Assembly: GCA_947380605.1 (NCBI GenBank)
Contig: CANCRO010000023.1
Location: 1-34,229, forward strand
Direction: 5' to 3'
From: Chitinophagaceae bacterium
GTDB taxonomy: Bacteria; Bacteroidota; Bacteroidia; Chitinophagales; Chitinophagaceae
DNA: 34,229 nucleotides
Shown here: in pieces, positions 8,690 to 17,474 of the stretch
Position numbering within the stretch: position 1 is the stretch's first letter
Layout of the letters: every line of letters starts with the position of its first letter
The notes under the pieces: model-generated
What the model was told of the DNA's origin: nothing
Seen by the model: only the letters and a program-made list of their open reading frames with translations
The model's database searches: none
Program-made: the position numbers and the translations under genes

Positions 8690-8860
8690 ATCAGCAGTTG
8701 GTTTTGGTAAACAACCGTTGTTTATTAAGTATTTGAAGTAGGAAGGGGACTTTTTAAAAAAGCCTTAACCAACCATTCAATTAGTATTGAGGTGGAGTTG
8801 AAAAACTCCGGTTCAACAAAATGACAAGAACTTGGTTTAAAACGCTGCTTTTGGATAAAA
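8661..8860 (-). ncRNA. Candidate structured small RNA (6S-like?)
   Basis: A minus-strand intrinsic terminator (8661-8689) has no protein gene upstream of it, so a non-coding transcript is the simplest explanation. Just before the terminator lies a long-range stem: plus-strand AGCAG (8693-8697), GTTTT (8701-8705) and AAAC (8709-8712) pair in order with CTGCT (8845-8849), AAAAC (8839-8843) and GTTT (8835-8838), with small bulges. This closes a domain of about 157 nt that contains a further GGAG...CTCC hairpin. Overall size and rod-like pairing would suit a 6S-type RNA, known in Bacteroidetes, but I cannot identify a family. No clear -7 box was found at the expected 5' end, so that end is approximate. 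Confidence 0.42.
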
Positions 8861-8927
8861 ATTTTTTAAGTGGGGTAGAAACAATAGCTTTATATTGCTA
8901 ATAATTACCATATAAACTATTTAAAAT

Positions 8928-8954
8928 CAATCGTTTGTATAAAGGAAACGATTG
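8928..8954. promoter_or_regulatory. 9-bp inverted repeat upstream of gldF
   Basis: CAATCGTTT (8928-8936) and AAACGATTG (8946-8954) are a perfect 9-bp inverted repeat with a 9-base centre, ending 39 bases before the gldF ATG. No T-run follows on either side, so it is more likely an operator or leader hairpin than a terminator. Confidence 0.5.
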
Positions 8955-8993
8955 TAGGCGGTAAACAGTAAATTGCATCTAATTTTATCATTC

Positions 8994-9716
8994 ATGTGGA
9001 GTATTTGTAAAAAGGAATTACATCAATTTTTTAGTAACCTTACTGGATACATTGCCATAATATTGTTTTTGCTTGTAAATGGTTTTTATCTGTTTGTGTT
9101 AAATGATAGTAATCTTTTTGATTTTGGATATGCTTCACTAGATATTTTTTTTGAACTATCTCCTTGGGTGCTGATATTTTTAGTACCTGCTATTACAATG
9201 CGTTCCTTCTCCGAAGAGTTTAAGTCTGGTACATTTGAAATATTACAAACTAGCCCACTTACCAAATTTCAAATTGTAGCAGGTAAATACATTGCAATTT
9301 TAGCGGTACTCATTTTCGTAATTCTTCCCACTTTAATTTATGTATTCACCATCAAAAATTTAAGTTCAGATGGCGGAATCGATGGAGGAGGAATTGCAGG
9401 GAGTTATATAGGTCTTTTTTTATTGGCTTCTGTATTCGCAGCCATCAGCTTGTGTGGTAGCAGTTTTACTAACAATGCAGTGGTGGCATTTTTGATCAGT
9501 GCTTTTGCTTGTTTACTGCTATATTTCGGCTTCAATGCAATGAGTAAATTGCCAATTTTTCAGGCAAAAATGGATTATTATATAGAAATGTGGGGAATTG
9601 ATTTTCATTACAAAAGTGTTAGTCGTGGGTTATTAGATTCTAGAGATGTCATTTATTTTGGGAGTCTCGTAGCACTTTTTCTTTTGATCACTATTAAAAA
9701 TTTGCTTAAGCGATAA
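8994..9716 (+). CDS. gldF: GldF-type ABC transporter permease
   Basis: This is the membrane permease of the GldAFG ABC transporter, which is needed for gliding in Flavobacterium but is also kept in many non-gliding Bacteroidota. The 240-residue product starts MWSICKKELHQFFSNLTGYIA, the usual GldF opening (cytoplasmic KKEL segment, then the first membrane helix), and has about six hydrophobic segments. The conserved phrase RSFSEEFKSGTFEILQTSPL is characteristic of ABC-2/NosY-like permeases. The frame opens earlier with a TTG at 8973, but the ATG at 8994 matches the family start. gldG follows 13 bases after the stop codon. The ATPase gene gldA is not in the window. Confidence 0.9.
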   Translation: MWSICKKELHQFFSNLTGYIAIILFLLVNGFYLFVLNDSNLFDFGYASLDIFFELSPWVLIFLVPAITMRSFSEEFKSGTFEILQTSPLTKFQIVAGKYIAILAVLIFVILPTLIYVFTIKNLSSDGGIDGGGIAGSYIGLFLLASVFAAISLCGSSFTNNAVVAFLISAFACLLLYFGFNAMSKLPIFQAKMDYYIEMWGIDFHYKSVSRGLLDSRDVIYFGSLVALFLLITIKNLLKR

Positions 9717-9729
9717 GGTAAATTATACA

Positions 9730-11466
9730 ATGAAGTTATTTTCTTATAAAATATTAAAAACTAAAGCTTGGTTGCCTCTTTGTGTCCTACTGCTTATTGC
9801 AATTAATTGGTCGGCTTCTTTTTTTTATACTAGTGTTGATTTTACGAATGAAAAGCGTTTTACTTTATCCGCCACTACAAAAAAAATGCTTACCAACTTG
9901 GATAGTACCGTAGATATTACCGTATTACTTTCAGGAGATATAAAATCAGAATTCAAGAAACTTTCCAATAGTATCAGGGAGCTACTAGAAAATTTTAAGC
10001 ATTACGGCGGCAATAACATTCAGTATATTTTTGAAATTCCTGGCGATGGCTTGGATGATTCTGCTAAATCAAAAGTATTTGAATCCCTTATCGCGATGGG
10101 CTTGAGACCTACTAATCAACAGGTGCAAGTGAAGGAAGGAGAAGGAGTAAATAATCGGCAAATATTTCCAGGTGCAATAGTTCGATATAAAGGAAAAGCT
10201 ATTGCTATAGATCTTCTCCAGGGGCAAATTCAAAAAAGTGTTTTTAATTCGAATGATTTGTTGGATAAACAATCCTTGAATAGTGCAGAGGCTTTACTTG
10301 AATATAAATTTTCACACGCTATTCAACAGTTAACACAATTACAAACTCCTGTAGTTGGATATGTATATGGAAATGGCGAACCGAAGTACGAATTTTTACC
10401 CGTGAACGATGTTTTTGAAACATTGGGTCGAAATTTTATTGTAGATACGGTTAATTTAAAATCTCAGCCATTTATTTCTAACGAATACAATGCGTTGGTA
10501 ATTGTAAAACCGTTAGAAAAATTTTCTGATCAAGATAAGTTTAAGCTAGATCAGTATGTTATGAATGGAGGGAATTTACTTTTCTTTATCGATGTTTTAT
10601 ACGCAGAAAGAGACAGTCTGCAAAATGGTGATTTAATAGCGTATTCCCGTGACTTAAATTTAAATGATTTATTATTTCGTTATGGAGTGCGGGTCAATAC
10701 GGATTTAATTGCAGATAAGCATGCTGATTTGATACCGGTGGAAGTGGGTAGTGTAGGTGGTCAAAGTCAGCAGCAGTTATTGCCGTGGCCTTATGCGCCT
10801 TTATTACAGCCAGGTTCAGCACATGGTATTGTAAAAAATCAAGCAGATGTGTTGGGGCAATTTGTAAATTCTATTGATACGGTAGAGGCAGTTGGTATTT
10901 CTAAAACTATTCTGTTAACTTCCTCTGAGAACGCCTATACTATGTCAACTCCTGCAAGGATTGAGTTAAATAGTTTGCAAACCCAAGAGTCCATCCAAAA
11001 ATACAATCGTAAAAAAATACCTGTGGCTGTTTTATTAGAGGGGAAATTTTCTTCACTCTATGCCAATAGAGTAAGTCAAGCTCAACTAGATAGTTTACAT
11101 CAATATAAAGCAGAATTTACAAAGGCTTGTTCTATTCCTGGTAAAATAATCGTAGTGAGTGATGCGGATATAGTGATGAACCAGGTTTCTGATAAAATTG
11201 GTCCTTTACCTATGGGGACTAATAAGTATACCAAAGTGGGGTATGCTAATAAGGATTTCTTTTTGACTTGTTCAGAGTACCTTGCTAATAATGATAATGT
11301 ATTAGAAGCTAAAGCAAAGGATTATACCCTTCGGTTATTGGATGTAAAAAAAATGGAGGAACAAAAAACGAGTTGGCAATTAATTAATATATTAGTTCCT
11401 GTAATTCTGGTCTGTCTGTTTGCGGTATTTTACCAATGGTTGCGAAAACGAAAATATACAGTTTAA
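9730..11466 (+). CDS. gldG: GldG, auxiliary component of the Gld ABC transporter
   Basis: The 578-residue protein has an N-terminal membrane anchor (AWLPLCVLLLIAINWSASFF, about residues 13-32), a large periplasmic ABC-transporter auxiliary domain (starting DFTNEKRFTLSATTKKML, with VVGYVYGNGEPKYEFLPVND and GGNLLFFIDVLYAERDSL), and a C-terminal membrane helix (about 551-571) followed by the basic tail WLRKRKYTV. This layout is that of GldG and related gliding-associated proteins. It is tightly coupled to gldF (13-base gap) and surely works with it. Substrate and biological output are unknown; its presence alone does not show that the organism glides. Confidence 0.92.
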   Translation: MKLFSYKILKTKAWLPLCVLLLIAINWSASFFYTSVDFTNEKRFTLSATTKKMLTNLDSTVDITVLLSGDIKSEFKKLSNSIRELLENFKHYGGNNIQYIFEIPGDGLDDSAKSKVFESLIAMGLRPTNQQVQVKEGEGVNNRQIFPGAIVRYKGKAIAIDLLQGQIQKSVFNSNDLLDKQSLNSAEALLEYKFSHAIQQLTQLQTPVVGYVYGNGEPKYEFLPVNDVFETLGRNFIVDTVNLKSQPFISNEYNALVIVKPLEKFSDQDKFKLDQYVMNGGNLLFFIDVLYAERDSLQNGDLIAYSRDLNLNDLLFRYGVRVNTDLIADKHADLIPVEVGSVGGQSQQQLLPWPYAPLLQPGSAHGIVKNQADVLGQFVNSIDTVEAVGISKTILLTSSENAYTMSTPARIELNSLQTQESIQKYNRKKIPVAVLLEGKFSSLYANRVSQAQLDSLHQYKAEFTKACSIPGKIIVVSDADIVMNQVSDKIGPLPMGTNKYTKVGYANKDFFLTCSEYLANNDNVLEAKAKDYTLRLLDVKKMEEQKTSWQLINILVPVILVCLFAVFYQWLRKRKYTV

Positions 11467-11522
11467 AAAATCATTTTACCATTGATGAAATGAGCATTGA
11501 ATGGTTTAATTAATTAATAATT

Positions 11523-12470
11523 ATGAATAATAGTCTGTTGATTTACCTAGTATTTTCTGGTTTAGTTGTATTAGCCCTAATTTTTGATTTGGGATTATTT
11601 AGTAAGAAAAATACAATAATAACACTTAAAAATGCAATCGTTCAAACAATATTTTGGGTGGCATTGGCCTTTGCTTTTAGTGCTTTTATTTGGTATGAAA
11701 ATGGGCCGAATGATGCTTTACAATATTTATCAGCTTATCTTTTGGAGTGGTCGCTTTCAGTAGATAATATCTTTGTTTTTATTATCATTTTTTCTTTTTT
11801 TGGAGTGCAAAAGCAAGATTATTCTCGTGTATTATTATTGGGTATTTTGATGGCTATTGTTTTCAGAATACTCTTCATCGCTTTGGGAAGTGGATTGGTG
11901 GCTCGATTTGATTGGATCATGTATATTTTTGGTGTATTCTTAGTCTATACGGGAAGTAAGATGTTTTCTAGTAGTGACGAAGAAGAGTTTAAGCCAGAGG
12001 ATAGTTTTGCATTTAAGATGATGAAAAAGTTCATGCCTACTACCAATGTGGAACCGAATGGAAGATTTGTCATAAAAAAAGAAAATAAGATTTTATTTAC
12101 CAAGCTTTCCATGGTGGTGGTGATGTTAGGTCTTATTGATATTGTTTTTGCTGTGGATTCTATACCGGCTGTTTTTTCAATTATACCCGATCCTAACAAA
12201 AAGTTATTGATTTATTCTTCTAATATTTTCGCAGTTTTAGGTTTAAGGAGTCTCTTCTTTTTATTGAGAGGTGCAGCAAGTAGATTTGATTTTTTACAAC
12301 AGGGCATAGCCATTGTATTGATATTTATTGGTGTAAAAATGCTAGTTGTTCAATGGGTACATATTCCAGTTTGGGTTTCCTTATTGGTAATTATATTTTG
12401 TATTACTGGGTCCATATTTTATTCTATTTATCATAATAGAAAGGGAGTGCCAGCAGATGTGAAAGATTAG
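11523..12470 (+). CDS. TerC/Alx-family integral membrane protein
   Basis: The 315-residue protein has about eight or nine hydrophobic helices and the conserved acidic membrane motifs of the TerC family: FDLG near residue 20, LEWSLSVDNIFVFIIIF and VFAVDSIPAVFSI. Family members (Alx, MeeF-type, TerC) have been linked to manganese export, alkaline response and tellurite resistance; the substrate here is not decided by the sequence. No other ter genes are nearby, so a tellurite operon is unlikely. I saw no recognisable manganese riboswitch in the short upstream gap. It sits alone between gldG and murF/alr, all on the plus strand. Confidence 0.92.
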   Translation: MNNSLLIYLVFSGLVVLALIFDLGLFSKKNTIITLKNAIVQTIFWVALAFAFSAFIWYENGPNDALQYLSAYLLEWSLSVDNIFVFIIIFSFFGVQKQDYSRVLLLGILMAIVFRILFIALGSGLVARFDWIMYIFGVFLVYTGSKMFSSSDEEEFKPEDSFAFKMMKKFMPTTNVEPNGRFVIKKENKILFTKLSMVVVMLGLIDIVFAVDSIPAVFSIIPDPNKKLLIYSSNIFAVLGLRSLFFLLRGAASRFDFLQQGIAIVLIFIGVKMLVVQWVHIPVWVSLLVIIFCITGSIFYSIYHNRKGVPADVKD

Positions 12471-12566
12471 TGGGGGTATTTCTAGGAAAATAATTGATAA
12501 TATTGTTAATTAATTGAAGAGATTATTTTAAGTAGATTTTATATTTAAAGAGTTAAAAAGCACCTT

Positions 12567-15086
12567 TTGGTTTATTCAATAGAAAAAATAGCAAAAATTA
12601 CAAGTGCCGATTTTTTACTTAAAGAAAAATCGGATACAATTATCGAGCACTTACTACTTGATAGTCGAAAGCTATTGTTTCCTTCGTCATCACTTTTTTT
12701 TGCTTTGGGTGGTCCTAGAAGAAATGGACATACTTTTATTAAGGAGCTCTATAATAAAGGAGTTCGAAATTTTGTAATTGCAGATAGAAAAGGGATGGAT
12801 GAAATTACATCTTTTTCTGGTTCCAATTTTTTATTAGTTGAGGACGTTCTGTCCGCGCTTCATGCATTAGCAGCCTTCCATCGCCAACAATTTAATATCC
12901 CTGTAATTGGCATTACCGGAAGTAATGGTAAGACTATTGTAAAAGAATGGTTGTATCAGTTATTGCATACTGATTATCAAATTGTAAGAAGTCCTAAAAG
13001 TTATAATTCACAAATAGGGGTGCCGCTGAGTGTTTGGCAGATGAATCAAACCCATACGTTAGCAATTTTTGAAGCGGGTATATCGGTGCCTAATGAGATG
13101 GAAAAACTTCAAAAAATTATTGAACCAACCATTGGTATTTTTACTACTATAGGTGATGCGCATGCTGAAGGTTTTTCGACTCAGCAACAAAAAATTGATG
13201 AAAAAATTAAATTGTTTTCAAATAGTGAAGTTTTAATTTACGGATCTGATGCTCCTGATTTAAATGTTGCGGTAAATCAATTCACTAAGCATGCAGCTGA
13301 TGCTGGAAAGATTCAACTTTTCTCTTGGAGTATTCATCAGCAAGGTTTGTTAGAAGTGGTCGAAATAAAGAAAACCAAAAATCAAACAATTATTTCTGCC
13401 TACGATCATCGGAAAAAAAATGCTGACTCTATTAAGCAAATAGCTATTACTATACCTTTTACAGATGACGCCTCCATTCAAAATGCCCTTACTTGTTGGA
13501 GTGTATTATTGTATTTAAATATTTCTACCTCAGTTATTGAAAAGCGAATGCTGCAGCTTAGTCCAGTAGAAATGAGGCTTGAATTAAAACAAGGCATCAA
13601 TAACTGTTCGGTAATCAATGATAGTTATAGTGCGGATATCAATTCTTTGACAATTGCATTAGACTTTTTGGTGCAACAGCAACAACATCCTACTCGGACA
13701 TTAATTTTGAGTGATATTTTAGAGTCAGGTAAAAGTAATGCTGAATTGTATGCTGCTGTAGCAGCGATTTTGGAGCAAAAAAACATTCAACGTTTTATTG
13801 GAATCGGTCCTGAAATATCCAAGCAGCAGCATTTATTTAAAAATATACCCCAAAGTTTTTTCTTTTCTTCCATTGCAGCCTGTTTACAACAGTTCTATTC
13901 TATTCATTTTCATAATGAAACGATATTATTGAAAGGGGCTAGAATATTTGAATTTGAACAACTGAGCCATTTACTCGAAGAGAAGTTGCATCAAACAGTA
14001 TTAGAAATTAATTTGAATGCAGTTACACATAATTTAAAAGCCTATCAACAATTATTGAAACCTGGGGTGAAAATGATGGCGATGGTCAAAGCTTTTAGTT
14101 ATGGTAGTGGAGGTTTTGAGATTGCTAATTTATTGCAGTTTAATCAGGTAGATTACTTGGCAGTTGCCTATGCAGATGAGGGAGTAGAGTTGCGACGTGC
14201 TGGAATTAATTTACCTATCCTAGTTTTAAATCCTGAGGAAGCAACTTTTGATATTTTAGTAAATTATCATCTTGAACCTGAGTTGTATTCTTTTACTATT
14301 TTAAATGGGTTTCAAAATTATCTAGAAAAATTGGCTGTTAATAGTTACCCTGTGCATATTAAATTAGACACAGGTATGCATCGCTTGGGTTTTGAGGCAA
14401 AAGATTTAGTTGAATTAGGAAATTTGTTAAAAGATAACAATCGGTTTAAAGTTCAAACGGTATTTTCTCATCTAGCGGCAAGTGATTCTCAAGAGCATGA
14501 TGCCTTTACAAAATTACAGGCAGATGAATTTTTAAAAGGTTGTTCAATTTTACAAGAAGCGCTTGGGTATTCTTTTATTCGTCATATTGCTAATACGTCT
14601 TCTATACATCGTCATCCTAATTTGCAACTAGATATGGTACGATTAGGAATTGGTCTTTATGGAGTAGATAGTAATATCGATATGCAATCCAAACTTGAAA
14701 ATGTAAGTACATTAAAAACAACGATCTCGCAGATTAAAAAAGTAGCAGCCGGCGAAAGTATTGGCTATAGTAGAATGGGCAGGGCAAAGGAGGAAAAATT
14801 AATCGCTACTGTTCGAATAGGCTATGCTGATGGTTTTCCAAGGGTATTAAGTAATGGAGTAGGTAGTATGTGGGTGAAGGGAAACTTAGTGCCTGTGATC
14901 GGGAATGTTTGCATGGATATGACCATGTTGGATATAACGGGGACAAATATTAAAGAAGGAGATGAGGTAATAGTTTTTGGTGAAAATTTACCAGTTTCCG
15001 ATTTGGCTACAAAGGCACAAACAATTGCTTATGAAATATTAACCGGAGTTTCTCAGCGGGTTAAACGAGTATATTTTGAAGAGTAG
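12567..15086 (+). CDS. Bifunctional MurF / alanine racemase
   Basis: This fused protein (839 residues) carries two steps of peptidoglycan precursor synthesis. Residues 1-475 are UDP-N-acetylmuramoyl-tripeptide--D-alanyl-D-alanine ligase (MurF), with the ATP loop GITGSNGKT (115-123) and NDSYSADINS. Residues 476-839 are a PLP-dependent alanine racemase: LEINLNAVTHNLKAY, PLP lysine Lys508 in MAMVKAFSYGSG, RLGIGLYG and catalytic Tyr734 in ESIGYSRMG. The fusion is a known Bacteroidota feature and couples D-Ala supply to its use. The start is TTG at 12567: an in-frame TAA lies 21 bases upstream and no ATG precedes the conserved SIEKIAKI, so the rare start codon seems genuine. lspA follows 54 bases downstream. 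Confidence 0.95.
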   Translation: MVYSIEKIAKITSADFLLKEKSDTIIEHLLLDSRKLLFPSSSLFFALGGPRRNGHTFIKELYNKGVRNFVIADRKGMDEITSFSGSNFLLVEDVLSALHALAAFHRQQFNIPVIGITGSNGKTIVKEWLYQLLHTDYQIVRSPKSYNSQIGVPLSVWQMNQTHTLAIFEAGISVPNEMEKLQKIIEPTIGIFTTIGDAHAEGFSTQQQKIDEKIKLFSNSEVLIYGSDAPDLNVAVNQFTKHAADAGKIQLFSWSIHQQGLLEVVEIKKTKNQTIISAYDHRKKNADSIKQIAITIPFTDDASIQNALTCWSVLLYLNISTSVIEKRMLQLSPVEMRLELKQGINNCSVINDSYSADINSLTIALDFLVQQQQHPTRTLILSDILESGKSNAELYAAVAAILEQKNIQRFIGIGPEISKQQHLFKNIPQSFFFSSIAACLQQFYSIHFHNETILLKGARIFEFEQLSHLLEEKLHQTVLEINLNAVTHNLKAYQQLLKPGVKMMAMVKAFSYGSGGFEIANLLQFNQVDYLAVAYADEGVELRRAGINLPILVLNPEEATFDILVNYHLEPELYSFTILNGFQNYLEKLAVNSYPVHIKLDTGMHRLGFEAKDLVELGNLLKDNNRFKVQTVFSHLAASDSQEHDAFTKLQADEFLKGCSILQEALGYSFIRHIANTSSIHRHPNLQLDMVRLGIGLYGVDSNIDMQSKLENVSTLKTTISQIKKVAAGESIGYSRMGRAKEEKLIATVRIGYADGFPRVLSNGVGSMWVKGNLVPVIGNVCMDMTMLDITGTNIKEGDEVIVFGENLPVSDLATKAQTIAYEILTGVSQRVKRVYFEE

Positions 15087-15126
15087 CATTATCATTTCGA
15101 GTCATAACCTGAAACCATTTATCTAT

Positions 15127-15134
15127 TATCTTTG
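15127..15134 (+). promoter_or_regulatory. -7 promoter box abutting lspA start
   Basis: TATCTTTG is a perfect TAnnTTTG match and ends only 6 bases before the lspA ATG, so transcription would begin at or next to the start codon. No good -33 TTG was found at the usual distance. Confidence 0.6.
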
Positions 15135-15140
15135 CAAAAT

Positions 15141-15821
15141 ATGATTAAAGCTAAACACGTAACATTTATTATATTATTGGTTGTAATTGCCGATCAGGCG
15201 CTTAAATTTTACATTAAAACCAACTATTATATGAACGAGAGCCATACTGTTTTAGGTAATTGGTTTCGTTTATACTTTGTAGAAAATGAAGGGATGGCTT
15301 ATGGGTGGAAATTTGGAGGAAATGCAGGAAAAATGATACTTACTTTATTTAGATTAGGGGCGGTTATTTTTGGTGTATGGTATTTGGGAAGTATTATTAG
15401 AAAAAAATACAACAAAGGTTTTATCATTTGCGCTGCTTTAATTTTTGCTGGAGCATTAGGAAATTTGATAGACAGTATGTTTTACGGTATTATTTTTGAA
15501 GAGAGTGCTCAAGGAACTTATATAGTTGCCAAAGCCTTTCCGGCTCATGGATATGCTGGTTTTCTTCATGGAAAAGTGGTAGACATGCTCTACTTTCCAA
15601 TCATTAGCAATGTATATTTTCCAACTTGGTTTCCAATTTGGGGTGGGGAAGAATTTGAGTTTTTTCGTCCTATTTTTAATCTTGCTGACGCTGCTATTTC
15701 TACAGGTGTCATTACTATTTTGGTATTTCAGAAAAAGTTCTTCAGTCATTCTGATGATACTGAAAATACTCGAACACAAGAAACTGCTGCTTTGGTCAAC
15801 GATGATGTGCAAGTTCAATAG
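15141..15821 (+). CDS. lspA: Lipoprotein signal peptidase (signal peptidase II)
   Basis: This inner-membrane aspartyl protease cleaves the signal peptide of prolipoproteins before the lipidated cysteine. Four hydrophobic segments are visible, with VIADQALKFYI near the start, VENEGMAYG, and the two catalytic aspartates Asp148 (KVVDMLYFP) and Asp183 (FNLADAAIS). At 226 residues it is about 60 longer than the E. coli enzyme because of an insert between the third and fourth helices (about 112-145) and a polar C-terminal tail; the GNLIDS form in place of GNxxDR goes with this longer type, which I believe is common in Bacteroidota. The frame starts with a TTG at 15132, but that overlaps the -7 box and the ATG at 15141 is the better start. 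It is convergent with fumC (23-base gap). Confidence 0.95.
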   Translation: MIKAKHVTFIILLVVIADQALKFYIKTNYYMNESHTVLGNWFRLYFVENEGMAYGWKFGGNAGKMILTLFRLGAVIFGVWYLGSIIRKKYNKGFIICAALIFAGALGNLIDSMFYGIIFEESAQGTYIVAKAFPAHGYAGFLHGKVVDMLYFPIISNVYFPTWFPIWGGEEFEFFRPIFNLADAAISTGVITILVFQKKFFSHSDDTENTRTQETAALVNDDVQVQ

Positions 15822-15844
15822 TTATTGACTGCTCAAGAGCTTGC

Positions 15845-17245
15845 CTATTTTATTTTACCCACCATATTGGCTGGAATTACCCAAGCATCAAATTCTTCTG
15901 GAGTTACATAACCTAGTTTTACTGCCATCTCTTTTAAAGTGGTACCTTCTTTATGTGCTTTTTGGGCAATTTCTGCAGCCTTATAATATCCAATTTTGGT
16001 ATTCAGTGAGGTAACCAACATTAAGCTATTGTCAACATGCTTTTTAATATTTTCTTCAATTGGAGCTAGACCAATTGCACATTTATCATTAAATGATACG
16101 CAACCATCTCCAATCAAACGGGCACTGTGAAGGAAATTATAAATCATTACCGGTTTAAAAACATTCAATTCAAAATGTCCCATACTTCCACCAATGCCGA
16201 TGGTAACATCATTACCCATCACTTGAGCTGCAATCATTGTTAACGCTTCACATTGCGTAGGATTTACTTTTCCAGGCATGATCGAGGAGCCAGGTTCATT
16301 ATCAGGAATAAATATTTCACCTATTCCAGATCTTGGACCAGAAGAAAGCATACGAATATCGTTAGCAATTTTCATAAGACTAACCGCTACTGTTTTTAGT
16401 GCACCATGTGCTTCAACAATTGCGTCGTGTGCAGCAAGTGCTTCAAATTTATTTTCAGCAGTAATAAATGGAAGTCCAGTTAAAGTAGCAATATGTTTTG
16501 CAACATTTTCTGAATACCCTTCTGGTGTATTAATTCCAGTACCCACCGCTGTTCCTCCAAGAGCTAGTTCGCTAAGATGTGCTAAGGTGTTTCGAATAGC
16601 TTTTAGTCCATGATTAAGTTGTGATACATAGCCACTAAATTCTTGTCCAACGGTTAATGGCGTAGCATCCATAAAATGCGTTCTGCCAATTTTTACCACA
16701 TTCATATAAGTCTTTGACTTGGCTGCAAGCGTATCTCTTAATTTTTCTATACCCGGAATAGTAGTTTCAATCAATATTTTATAGGCAGCAATGTGCATAG
16801 CTGTTGGAAAAGTATCATTGCTAGATTGAGATTTATTGACATCGTCATTAGGGTGTAAAAATTTATCTTTATCTCCCAATGATCCCCCGTTGATAACATG
16901 ACCACGATAGGCTACTACCTCATTAATGTTCATATTGCTTTGGGTGCCACTCCCTGTTTGCCACACTACCAGCGGAAACCATTGGTCTAGTTTTCCTGCA
17001 AGTATTTCATCACATACTTTTCCAATGAGGTCGGACTTTTCTTGCGTCAATACGCCTGCATCTAGATTAGTTAAGGCTGCCGCTTTTTTCAAGTAAGCAA
17101 ATGCCTTAATAATCTCTTTAGGCATTTTATTAATGTCCTCAGCAATTTTAAAATTATCAATACTGCGCTGGGTTTGTGCACCAAAATAAGCGTCTACAGG
17201 TACTTTAACTTCACCCATGGTGTCTTTTTCTATTCTATAATCCAT
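15845..17245 (-). CDS. fumC: Fumarate hydratase class II
   Basis: FumC reversibly hydrates fumarate to L-malate in the TCA cycle and needs no iron-sulfur cluster. The 466 residues cover the whole family: [16 protein letters not shown] (95-110), [11 protein letters not shown], the catalytic His190 in [12 protein letters not shown], and the mobile loop signature [11 protein letters not shown] (319-329) with the catalytic Ser320. The length equals that of E. coli FumC. It is transcribed alone. A 7-of-8 -7 box (TAACTTTA, 17276-17283 on the minus strand) lies 30 bases before the ATG. Confidence 0.97.
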   Translation of the reverse strand: MDYRIEKDTMGEVKVPVDAYFGAQTQRSIDNFKIAEDINKMPKEIIKAFAYLKKAAALTNLDAGVLTQEKSDLIGKVCDEILAGKLDQWFPLVVWQTGSGTQSNMNINEVVAYRGHVINGGSLGDKDKFLHPNDDVNKSQSSNDTFPTAMHIAAYKILIETTIPGIEKLRDTLAAKSKTYMNVVKIGRTHFMDATPLTVGQEFSGYVSQLNHGLKAIRNTLAHLSELALGGTAVGTGINTPEGYSENVAKHIATLTGLPFITAENKFEALAAHDAIVEAHGALKTVAVSLMKIANDIRMLSSGPRSGIGEIFIPDNEPGSSIMPGKVNPTQCEALTMIAAQVMGNDVTIGIGGSMGHFELNVFKPVMIYNFLHSARLIGDGCVSFNDKCAIGLAPIEENIKKHVDNSLMLVTSLNTKIGYYKAAEIAQKAHKEGTTLKEMAVKLGYVTPEEFDAWVIPANMVGKIK

Positions 17246-17474
17246 TTGGCAACTTTTTTAGATGAATACGATGTGTAAAGTTACTTGTTGATACATATAA
17301 TTAGGCATCTTTTTGGAAAATTTTATACGTAATCATTTGTTAACGGTATATTTTTAGTGAGAGATAATATTTTTATTTAACTTGAACTTGCTTTTATTCT
17401 TAAAAGTCAGCTTTCTAGGAGATTTGTTGAAAGAATAAAACAAAAAAAGTGGTCATTCATTAAAATATATATTT

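Larger units (their letters stand above)
8575..8993. other. Gene-less region with several hairpins
   Basis: This is the only long stretch without a protein gene. It contains, left to right: an isolated 12-base T-arm-like string (minus-strand GGGGGTTCGAAT, 8635-8646) that is not part of a foldable tRNA; a minus-strand terminator (8661-8689); a perfect TAAACAA/TTGTTTA inverted repeat with a 3-base loop (8708-8724); a GGAGTT-GAAA-AACTCC hairpin with a GNRA-type loop on the plus strand (8794-8809), which competes with GTTGAA/TTCAAC pairing (8797-8802 with 8812-8817); and a 9-bp hairpin before gldF (8928-8954). Long-range pairing across 8693-8849 is described under the candidate RNA. No credible small ORF was seen. 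Confidence 0.6.

Noticed and set aside
15456-15818. 120-codon minus-strand frame opposite lspA
   Set aside because: The lspA frame has both catalytic aspartates and the membrane helices; the opposite frame has no family features.
17246-17474. Divergent 229-base gap between fumC and the metallophosphoesterase gene
   Set aside because: Apart from the 7-of-8 -7 box for fumC I saw no strong repeat, terminator, RNA or small gene here.
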